The position numbers and the translations under genes were made by a program. Of a stretch of DNA of 64,000 bases, positions 25,454 to 32,389 are shown one piece after another. Under the pieces are notes generated by a model. The model saw nothing but the letters and a program-made list of their open reading frames with translations. It had not been told where the DNA came from and did no database searches. Position 1 is the first letter of the stretch. Each line of letters starts with the position of its first letter. The DNA comes from Actinoplanes utahensis. GTDB taxonomy: Bacteria; Actinomycetota; Actinomycetes; Mycobacteriales; Micromonosporaceae. Where the stretch lies: positions 62,001-126,000 of the forward strand of contig NZ_BOMZ01000027.1 of the NCBI RefSeq assembly GCF_016862455.1, in the 5' to 3' direction.

Positions 25454-27552
25454 TGCGCGAGGCGGACACCGCTCCGGCAACGGAGATCGACACGGAGGCC
25501 CGGTATCTCGCGCAAGCGCGTGCCGCCCTGCGGGCGATGCGGGCGGACGTGCTCGCGACCGAAACCCCCGAATCCGTCGCCGCCGACTCCGACGATGTCT
25601 GGCAGAACACGATGTACCGGATGGCGCGGGCCAAGCGCGGCCGTGACCTCGTGGATCTGCCGGACGTGCCGCTCTTCTTCGGCCGGCTCGACTACGAGCC
25701 CGGCCTGGTCTACGAGGATGCTGCGGACGACCAGCCCGACCGCGTCTATGTCGGGCGTCGGCACGTGCGTGACGACGAGGGCCGCCCGTTGGTCGTCGAC
25801 TGGCGGGCGCCGATCTCGGTGCCCTTCTACCAGGCCACCCGGCAAGATCGGCGGGGTGTGCGACTACGTCGCCGCTTCGGCTTCTCCGACATCGCGGAGC
25901 TGACGGCCTACGAGGACGAACCCCTGGCCGGCCCCGCCGCCGCCCAGGGCGGCGGCGCCCTCCTGGCGGCCGAGATCGATCGGCCGCGCGCCGGGCCGAT
26001 GCGCGACATCGTCGCCACCATCCAGCCCGAACAGGATGATCTGGTACGGGCCCCGCTGCAGCCGAGCCTTTGTGTGCAGGGTGCGCCGGGCACCGGCAAG
26101 ACCGCTGTCGGACTGCACCGGCTGGCGTACCTTCTTTACACGGAGGCCGACCGCCTGACGAATGGCGTGGTGGTCGTCGGGCCGAACCGGTCGTTCCTCG
26201 CCTACATCCGGCACGTCCTGCCGGCGCTCGGCGAGGTCGCGGTGCGCCAGCGGACCGTGGAGGAACTCGTCGGTCGCACCGTGACCAGCACCGACACAGC
26301 CGAAGTCGCCCGGCTCAAGGGCGATCCGCGGATGGCCGAGATGCTGCGCCGGGCATTGTGGCGCCACGTCGGCGAACCGTCCGACGACCTCGTCTACGCC
26401 CAGGGGGCCACCCGGTACCGGGTGGCGCAAGCGCGATTGGCCGAACTGGTCTTCCAGCAGAAGGGCAGCGCTCGCTACGGCACGGGCCGGGCCGGTCTCG
26501 CGCAACGCGTGGCCAACCTGGTGCTCATGCAGATGGAACGGCGTGGGGCGACACCCGACGACCGCGATCTCGCCGTGGTGAGCCGCTCGAAACCAGTGCG
26601 GGCGCTGCTCGACGCGATCTGGCCGAAACTGACTCCCGAGCAGGTGCTGTTCCGGCTTCTCGCCGACGCGGACGTGCTCGCAGAGGCGGCCGAGGACCTG
26701 TTCACCGCCGAGGAGCAGGCGGCGCTGCGGTGGTCCAGACCATACCGGTCGGCGCGCTCGGCCAAGTGGTCGGCTCCCGATGCGGTTCTGCTGGACGAAC
26801 TGAGCGACCTCATCGACCGTGTGCCGTCGCTGAGCCACCTCATGATCGACGAGGCGCAGGACCTGAGCCCGATGCAATGCCGGGCCCTCGGCAGGCGGTG
26901 CCTCACCGGGTCGGTGACGGTGCTCGGTGACATCGCCCAGGGAACCGGGGCGTGGCCTGTCGACGACTGGCCGACGCTCCTCGGTCACCTCGGCAAACCG
27001 GAGGCACGACTGGCGTTTCTCGACCGTGGCTTCCGGGTGCCGGAGCAGATCATCCGGTACGCGGCCCGCCTGCTGCCGCACATCTCCCCCGGCCTGCCCG
27101 CGCCGACCTCTGTGCGCAGCAGCACGGGCGCTCTGCGGATCACCGCCACGAGCGCCGTCGACCTGCCGGACGCGGTGGTACGAGCCTGCCGGGAATTCCT
27201 CGGCCAACCCGGTTCGACCGGGTTGATCTGCGCCGACCAAGACATCGACGTGGTCTCCTGCCGGCTTCGGGCCGACGGGCTCGAAGCGTCCCTGCTCGGT
27301 GAGGACGAGGACGCGCTCGAGAGCAACCGGCTCATCTGCGTCCCGGCGAGTCAGAGCAAGGGCCTGGAGTTCGACGCGGTGATCGTCATGGAGCCGGCAC
27401 ACATCGTCGCCGCCGAGCCTCGTGGGCTGCGCCGGCTGTACGTCGTCCTCACCCGGGCGGTGAGCGCCCTGCACATCGTCCATGCCGAGCCCTTGCCCGA
27501 GGCCCTGACGGCCCGGCTGGAGCCACGGCCACCGAACGGCACCGGGAGCTGA
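25453..27552 (+). CDS. HelD/HelR-type RNA polymerase-recycling ATPase
   Basis: 699-aa superfamily-1 ATPase. An N-terminal charged helical region (about 10-60) is followed by the HelD-typical FFGRLDYEPG, YVGRRHVRD and VVDWRAPIS block. Walker A GAPGTGKT lies at about residue 212, Walker B is MIDEAQDLSP, and the C-terminal motor half ends with a LYVVLTRA helicase motif. Actinobacterial HelD/HelR displaces RNA polymerase from nucleic acid, and HelR gives rifamycin tolerance. The length is normal for the family. The GTG overlaps the preceding stop. In a biosynthetic operon it is a candidate self-resistance protein, pointing to a possible RNA polymerase target for the product. Confidence 0.85.
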   Translation: MREADTAPATEIDTEARYLAQARAALRAMRADVLATETPESVAADSDDVWQNTMYRMARAKRGRDLVDLPDVPLFFGRLDYEPGLVYEDAADDQPDRVYVGRRHVRDDEGRPLVVDWRAPISVPFYQATRQDRRGVRLRRRFGFSDIAELTAYEDEPLAGPAAAQGGGALLAAEIDRPRAGPMRDIVATIQPEQDDLVRAPLQPSLCVQGAPGTGKTAVGLHRLAYLLYTEADRLTNGVVVVGPNRSFLAYIRHVLPALGEVAVRQRTVEELVGRTVTSTDTAEVARLKGDPRMAEMLRRALWRHVGEPSDDLVYAQGATRYRVAQARLAELVFQQKGSARYGTGRAGLAQRVANLVLMQMERRGATPDDRDLAVVSRSKPVRALLDAIWPKLTPEQVLFRLLADADVLAEAAEDLFTAEEQAALRWSRPYRSARSAKWSAPDAVLLDELSDLIDRVPSLSHLMIDEAQDLSPMQCRALGRRCLTGSVTVLGDIAQGTGAWPVDDWPTLLGHLGKPEARLAFLDRGFRVPEQIIRYAARLLPHISPGLPAPTSVRSSTGALRITATSAVDLPDAVVRACREFLGQPGSTGLICADQDIDVVSCRLRADGLEASLLGEDEDALESNRLICVPASQSKGLEFDAVIVMEPAHIVAAEPRGLRRLYVVLTRAVSALHIVHAEPLPEALTARLEPRPPNGTGS

Positions 27553-27557
27553 AGAAG

Positions 27558-28217
27558 ATGGATCGTGTCCTGAACGGATTGTCCCGCCTGGACTGGGAGT
27601 CGATGGAACACGCGGAGAAGAGGTGCAGGGGCGCGGTGGAGGAGCTGAGCCGCCCGGGCGCCCTGCGCGAGCTGCTGGCGGGGGTGCTCTCCGACCGGCG
27701 GCTGCTGGGCCTCTCGGAACGGCACGCCTGGGGTGACCGGCTCGTGCTCTTCGACGATCCGGTGAATCACTGGCGGGTACGGTTGCACCGCTTCGAGGAC
27801 CAGGTGGACGACCCGCACAGTCACCAATGGCCGTTCCATACCCGCATCCTGCACGGCTCGTACCGCCATCTGTTGTACGGCACCGAACGCTCGGTCCGGC
27901 TGGCGATGGAGAGCAACGGCGGCGTGTTGCCGCCGCCGTCGCTGGTGCGCACCGAGGCAGTCGGCAGTTCGTACGCCATCGACGACCAGATGGTGCACGT
28001 CGTGGATACGGAACTGGACACCGTCTCCATCGTCATCCAGGGGCCGCGGCTGAAGAACCGGGCGTTCCGGATCCGCAACGGCGGCATCGTCTCGCAGGAG
28101 GGCGGCACGAGACCGTCCCTCGCCTCGATCCGTGCGGTCCGGACCAGCTCCGATCGGGTCGGCGAGGTCGCGGAGCTGGCCCACCGGCTGGGTCTCATCG
28201 ACTCCCTCCGGATCTGA
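27558..28217 (+). CDS. cupin-like protein of unknown function
   Basis: 219-aa protein with cupin-type features: VRLHRF, then PHSHQWPFHTRILHG (His-x-His metal ligands, about residue 89) and a second-motif candidate YAIDDQMVHVV. The mid-section is typical of small beta-barrel metal proteins such as dioxygenases or epimerases. It is the last gene of the rightward operon, 5 bases after the HelR-like gene, with GGGAG ahead of the ATG. Function is not recognised. It converges with the gene at 28225 with only 7 bases between. Confidence 0.6.
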   Translation: MDRVLNGLSRLDWESMEHAEKRCRGAVEELSRPGALRELLAGVLSDRRLLGLSERHAWGDRLVLFDDPVNHWRVRLHRFEDQVDDPHSHQWPFHTRILHGSYRHLLYGTERSVRLAMESNGGVLPPPSLVRTEAVGSSYAIDDQMVHVVDTELDTVSIVIQGPRLKNRAFRIRNGGIVSQEGGTRPSLASIRAVRTSSDRVGEVAELAHRLGLIDSLRI

Positions 28218-28224
28218 GCCGGAG

Positions 28225-29397
28225 CTACTGGCCGGCGAGCCGGACACCACGATCGAGCAAGGACAGCGCGCCCGTCGCGACCAGCAGTCTGTCGTCGGCG
28301 TTGTTCAGGCTCGCCGACCGTAGGTCGCGGAAGACCCGTTCCAGCGGGAGGCTCGACGTCCGCATGTAGCCCGTCGACATGCCCACCAACTGCACCAGCC
28401 GGTTGACGGCGCCGAACGTCAGTTCCGCAGCGGCCACCTTGACCACGTTGAGGTGGATCTGTGTCGTCGGCTCGTCCAGCGACGTGCCGGCCGCGCGGTG
28501 CTCCATCACCTCGGCGGCCGCTCGCTCGACGTACGCGCTCACCAACTCCAGGTCCAGACGCACCCGGGCCAGCCGCTCCCTCACCAGATCCGAGGCCGGG
28601 TCGAGGCTGCCCGGCCGCCGCCGGGAACCGATCAACCGGACCACGTCACGCAGGGCTCCCTGCGCGGCACCCAGCCAGCACGCCGCCCAGCCCAGGTGGC
28701 CCACCGGGATCATGCTGTCCACGGCCACGTCGCGAAACTCTCCCGGCACTCCCACGACATGGTGCCGCGGCACCGATGCCGTGAGTGTCATCGCGACGCT
28801 CTGCGTGCCGCGCATACCGAGCGGATCCCAAGTGCCGGCGGTCTCGTAATCGAGCTGATCACGGTCGACGTAGACCAGGCTCACGCTCTGCCGGCTCGCC
28901 TCCTCGCCGGCCCGCATCGTCACCAGGTAGCCGTCCGCGTGCAGCCCACCGGTCACGATGGGCGCTTCCCGCCGCAGATCCAGCAGCTCCCCCGTCTCGT
29001 GCAAGGCGGCCGCCGCCGTCAGCAGACGCCCTCCCGTGGCCGCTTCCGTAGTCACCGACGCCAGGTACACCTCGCCGGACGCGATTCGCGGCAGCAGTTC
29101 GGTGTGCAGTCGTGGAGTGGCGTGACGCACGAGCGCGTCGACCTGCTGGCAGTGCATCGCCCAGATCATCGCGGTGGAGGAACATGCCGAGGCGAGGGTG
29201 CGCCCGACGGTGAGCAGGTCGGACAAGCCGCCGCCCATCCCGCCGTGCTCGGCCGGGACCAGCAGCCCCAGCAGGCCGCTGGCGCGGAGGGCCTGCATCC
29301 CCTCCTCCGGGAACCGGGCGGCCGCGTCCACCGCAGCGGCGTGCTCCGTCAGCACCGGCAGCACGGACTCGGCGGCCCGCGACGGTGTCACGGTCAT
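28225..29397 (-). CDS. acyl-CoA dehydrogenase-family flavoprotein
   Basis: 390-aa protein with the acyl-CoA dehydrogenase fold: N-terminal helical domain with VPAEHGGMGGG, a middle beta domain with DPLGMRGTQS, and a helical C-terminal domain with VGMSTGYMRTSSLPLERVFRDLRSA. The usual catalytic Glu near the C-terminus is not evident; the equivalent stretch reads SLNNADD. Enzymes of this fold without that base can be oxygenases or N-oxygenases, and relatives oxidise carrier-bound aminoacyl groups. It overlaps the PLP decarboxylase gene by 4 bases, so the two act in one step series, probably on a carrier- or CoA-bound precursor. Confidence 0.75.
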   Translation of the reverse strand: MTVTPSRAAESVLPVLTEHAAAVDAAARFPEEGMQALRASGLLGLLVPAEHGGMGGGLSDLLTVGRTLASACSSTAMIWAMHCQQVDALVRHATPRLHTELLPRIASGEVYLASVTTEAATGGRLLTAAAALHETGELLDLRREAPIVTGGLHADGYLVTMRAGEEASRQSVSLVYVDRDQLDYETAGTWDPLGMRGTQSVAMTLTASVPRHHVVGVPGEFRDVAVDSMIPVGHLGWAACWLGAAQGALRDVVRLIGSRRRPGSLDPASDLVRERLARVRLDLELVSAYVERAAAEVMEHRAAGTSLDEPTTQIHLNVVKVAAAELTFGAVNRLVQLVGMSTGYMRTSSLPLERVFRDLRSASLNNADDRLLVATGALSLLDRGVRLAGQ

Positions 29398-30671
29398 CCG
29401 TCGGCCATCCTCGCTCCGGGAGTGACCCGGGCCGTGTGGCGGGTGGGCTCGCGGTGGTGTGCGAGCCTGGAGGCCGACACCACGCCGCCGCCACGCAGCA
29501 CCACCTCTACCGGGGCTGGGCGGCTGAGGAATCCGGTGAGGCTGGCGGTCATCCCGTACGCCCCGACATTCGGGAAGGTCAACAAGTCACCGGGGACCGG
29601 CCGGGACATTCTGACGGCGCGAGCGAGCACATCAGCCGGAGTGCAGAGCGGGCCGGTGATGGTCACCTCGGCGGGGTCGTCACCGGAACTCGCCCGGACG
29701 GCCACGGGGACGGGGACCGCGGAGGGCAGCATCCGGCCGATTCCGGACAGCCCGCCCAGGTGGTTGATCCCACTGTCGAGCACGACGAAGGTGCGATCCG
29801 CGCGGCGCTTCACGTCCACGACCGAGCAGACCAGCCGGCCGGAGGCGCCGACGATGCGGCGACCCGACTCGAAGGCGACGACCGGGTCGCCGGCGCGCCA
29901 GCCGGGCAGGTGGTCGTCCAGCGCCCGCTCGACCGTGCTGCGCACTCCAGGGTAGGCGGGCGCGGCCCCGGGCTGGGCGTAGGGCGCGGCGAACCCGCCC
30001 CCGAGATCCACGTAGGACATCCTCAGCCCCGCCTCGTCGCGGAGGCGCGCCGCGAGGCTTATGCTGGCGATGAACTCCGCCGTCAGCCCCTGCTCGTCGC
30101 GAGCGTTGCTGATCGGAAAGAAGTGCCCGCCGATCACCCGGGCACCGTCGAGGTCACGAAAACGTGACGGCTCGGCGAAGACCTCCGCCGCCTCCACACC
30201 GAACTGGGTCGCGCCGCCGGTCATCCGGAGAGCGGACGCCGCGCTGGCGGACCCCGCTATCCGGATCAGACAGTCGACGGTACGCCCGGCCGCGGCCGCG
30301 AGCGCCGCAGTGCGGCGCAGGTCCGCGGCCGACTCGACGGAGAACAGCGACACGCCGGCCGCGAGTGCGGCGTCGACTTCCACCGGCGACTTGGCCGGAC
30401 CGGTGTAAAGGCACTCGTGACCAGGGAAGCCCGCACCGAGCGCGGCCGCCAGCTCACCCTCCGAACTCACCTCCGCACGGCAGCCACTCTCGCGGGCCTG
30501 CCGGGCGAGGTCCGGGTGCGGATTGGCCTTGAGGGAGTAGTAGACGGTGGCGGGGGCGGGGAGGGTCGCCCGCAACTCCCGTACGGCATCGGAGACCTGC
30601 TCGAGTTCATAGACATAGAGCGGGCTGCCGAACCGCTCGACGAGCGCGGCGTCCCCGGTCATGGCTCGCAT
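29394..30671 (-). CDS. PLP-dependent decarboxylase (fold III, DAP/ornithine type; BtrK/VinO-like)
   Basis: 425-aa alanine-racemase-fold decarboxylase. The PLP lysine is Lys48 in YYSLKAN; the phosphate-binding DLGGGF, the ESGR box, the substrate-site GPLCTPADVLA and the C-terminal GAYGMT are all present. Relatives decarboxylate free amino acids or, as with BtrK and VinO, aminoacyl groups on carrier proteins. With discrete ACPs and an adenylating enzyme in the window, an aminoacyl-ACP substrate is plausible. Two in-frame ATGs lie near the start; 30671 has the best spacing from GGAGG. Confidence 0.8.
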   Translation of the reverse strand: MRAMTGDAALVERFGSPLYVYELEQVSDAVRELRATLPAPATVYYSLKANPHPDLARQARESGCRAEVSSEGELAAALGAGFPGHECLYTGPAKSPVEVDAALAAGVSLFSVESAADLRRTAALAAAAGRTVDCLIRIAGSASAASALRMTGGATQFGVEAAEVFAEPSRFRDLDGARVIGGHFFPISNARDEQGLTAEFIASISLAARLRDEAGLRMSYVDLGGGFAAPYAQPGAAPAYPGVRSTVERALDDHLPGWRAGDPVVAFESGRRIVGASGRLVCSVVDVKRRADRTFVVLDSGINHLGGLSGIGRMLPSAVPVPVAVRASSGDDPAEVTITGPLCTPADVLARAVRMSRPVPGDLLTFPNVGAYGMTASLTGFLSRPAPVEVVLRGGGVVSASRLAHHREPTRHTARVTPGARMADG

Positions 30672-30698
30672 TCTCATGTCCTCCATCCCCTGCGCCCA

Positions 30699-30715
30699 TG
30701 CCGACGATGTCGGCA
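30699..30715. promoter_or_regulatory. 7-3-7 inverted repeat between divergent genes (operator candidate)
   Basis: TGCCGAC (30699-30705), spacer GAT, GTCGGCA (30709-30715), perfect. It sits 28 bases upstream of the decarboxylase start and about 100 bases upstream of the metallophosphoesterase start, a suitable place for a repressor of the leftward pair. Confidence 0.4.
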
Positions 30716-30813
30716 CCACGGTCGCGGGGACAGTCCCCCATTGCGGTTACCCGCCGATCAAGAGCCATAGCCCGGGCTGTCGGGTTTCCGCGGCGGCTGG
30801 CAGGATCGACACG

Positions 30814-31650
30814 ATGTCACCCTCACTGTTCGCGGTCAGCGACCTGCATGTGAGATACATCGAGAATCGTCACGTGGCCGACCGGATCGAGCCCGAGACC
30901 GACGAGGACTGGCTCATCGTCGCGGGCGACGTGGGCGAGATCTTCAGTGAGATCGAACGAACGCTGCGCCGACTCCGCGGCCGGTTCCGTGAGGTGATCT
31001 GGGCACCCGGCAATCATGAACTCTGGACGCCCGCCGGCGATCCGGTCCGGCTGCGGGGAGAACAGCGGTATCAGGAACTCGTACGGATGTGCCGGGACAA
31101 CGGCGTGCTGACCCCGGAGGACGAGTACGCCGTGTGGCGGGGGGCGGGCGGCCCGGTGACGGTGGCCCCTCTCTTCCTGCTCTACGACTACTCGTTCCGG
31201 CCGGTGGGGGCCGACACCCGGGAGGAGGCTCTGCGCCAGGCCTACCGGAGCGGGGTGGTCTGCACCGACGAGATGCTGCTGCACTCGGACCCGTACCCGG
31301 ATCGGGGGTCATGGTGCCATGCCCGGGTCACCGCCACCGAGAAGCGGCTCAGCGCGGCTGATCCGAGGATGCCGACCGTCCTGATCAACCATTGGCCGCT
31401 GGTACGGCAGCCGACCGAGGTGCTGTGGTACCCGGAGTTCGCGCAGTGGTGCGGGACGGAGCGAACCGCGGATTGGCACCTGCGATTCGGCGCGGTCGCG
31501 GTGGTCTACGGGCACTTGCACATCCCGCGGACCACGTACTACGACGGCGTACGGTTCGAGGAGGTCTCCCTCGGCTACCCCAGGGAGTGGCAACGGCGTG
31601 GCCCGGTGGCGCCGAACCCGCTACGCCGGATCCTTCCGGCGCCGTCGTGA
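30814..31650 (+). CDS. calcineurin-like metallophosphoesterase
   Basis: 278-aa phosphoesterase with the ordered family motifs: SDLH near the N-terminus, AGDVGE, APGNHE, LINHW and GHLH near residue 238. Two metals are expected. Proteins of this type sit next to phosphopantetheinyl transferase genes in some actinomycetes, but none is seen here. ATG at 30814 follows AGGATCGACACG. The substrate is unknown. Confidence 0.8.
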   Translation: MSPSLFAVSDLHVRYIENRHVADRIEPETDEDWLIVAGDVGEIFSEIERTLRRLRGRFREVIWAPGNHELWTPAGDPVRLRGEQRYQELVRMCRDNGVLTPEDEYAVWRGAGGPVTVAPLFLLYDYSFRPVGADTREEALRQAYRSGVVCTDEMLLHSDPYPDRGSWCHARVTATEKRLSAADPRMPTVLINHWPLVRQPTEVLWYPEFAQWCGTERTADWHLRFGAVAVVYGHLHIPRTTYYDGVRFEEVSLGYPREWQRRGPVAPNPLRRILPAPS

Positions 31651-31676
31651 TCCATGCGACCGGGCCGGCGCCGTCC

Positions 31677-32288
31677 TCATTCGGTGGCTTGGCCCAGCAA
31701 CGCGGCGCGGGTCAGTTCGGCCTTGTTCCCCACACCGAGCTTCGTCCTGATCCGCTTGACGTACGTGTCCACCGTGTGCGGGCTGATCCCCAGCCGGGTG
31801 GCGACCTGGCCGTGCGTCAGTCCGTGTGCGATCTGCCGTAACACCTGCTTCTCCCGCGGGGACAGCCCGACATCTGGCGGGGACGACTCGGCCTCGACCC
31901 GGCCGATGACCGGCTCCGGGGGGTCCGTCTCGGTGCTCGTCGCGACCGAGCCGGCGGCGACCGCTTGAACCACCCTGACCAGCCGGCCCGGAGAGTGGCT
32001 CCGCCCGATCACCGCCGACGCGCCGAGCCTCAGATAGGTGTCGTCCTCCGACATGGGCTTGTCGGACAAGATCAGGATCGCGGTGGACTGTGCCGCTGAG
32101 GCGATGAAGGCGGGCCGGCTCTCGGACGGCACGGCACCGGGGTCGAGGAGCAGCGCGTCGGCGAGCCAGCAGGGTTCCTGCCCGGGCGCCGGAGCTGCCC
32201 TGAGAACCTTGATCCCGGCGTCGGACAGCACCTGCATGAGCCCGACGGTGAATATCGGCGAGCGATGGACGATTTCTACACGAATCAT
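31677..32288 (-). CDS. LuxR-family regulator with atypical receiver domain
   Basis: 203-aa protein. The N-terminal 115 residues resemble a response-regulator receiver, and Asp49 (LLLDPG) is at the phosphorylation position. The acidic pair expected near residue 8 is replaced by HRSP, and the conserved Lys near VIGRSHSP is missing, so phosphorylation-independent control is likely. The C-terminus is a full LuxR helix-turn-helix (LSPREKQVLRQIAHG, then ISPHTVDTYVKRI). ATG at 32288 follows GGGGAG. It diverges from the SARP-like gene across 101 bases and carries an in-frame TTA codon at 31839-31841. Probable pathway regulator. Confidence 0.85.
   Translation of the reverse strand: MIRVEIVHRSPIFTVGLMQVLSDAGIKVLRAAPAPGQEPCWLADALLLDPGAVPSESRPAFIASAAQSTAILILSDKPMSEDDTYLRLGASAVIGRSHSPGRLVRVVQAVAAGSVATSTETDPPEPVIGRVEAESSPPDVGLSPREKQVLRQIAHGLTHGQVATRLGISPHTVDTYVKRIRTKLGVGNKAELTRAALLGQATE
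31839..31841 (-). promoter_or_regulatory. TTA (bldA-type) codon in the LuxR-type regulator gene
   Basis: Codon 150 is TTA, inside the helix-turn-helix coding region (KQVLRQ), in frame with the start at 32288. Confidence 0.75.
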
Positions 32289-32352
32289 ATTATCTCCCCG
32301 TAGCACTCCGGGTCCGAATATGGCACACGGGAGGCAATATCCACTCACGACT

Positions 32353-32382
32353 TTGAATCCCGTACTTCTCCCGTACTACGGT
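32353..32382 (+). promoter_or_regulatory. promoter candidate for the SARP-type gene with 11-bp direct repeats
   Basis: TTGAAT (32353-32358) and TACGGT (32377-32382) are 18 bases apart and end seven bases before the ATG at 32390, so the transcript would be leaderless; indeed no ribosome binding site is visible. The spacer holds two copies of CCCGTACT (32359-32366 and 32370-32377) with an 11-base period, the arrangement SARP regulators bind. This suggests autoregulation. Confidence 0.45.
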
Positions 32383-32389
32383 TGCGCGA

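Noticed and set aside
25864-27483. Long open frame on the minus strand opposite the HelR-like gene
   Set aside because: It mirrors the third-position GC pattern of the real gene, has no ribosome binding site and shows no family features. The same applies to long antisense frames opposite the PKS genes, for example 50175-52439.
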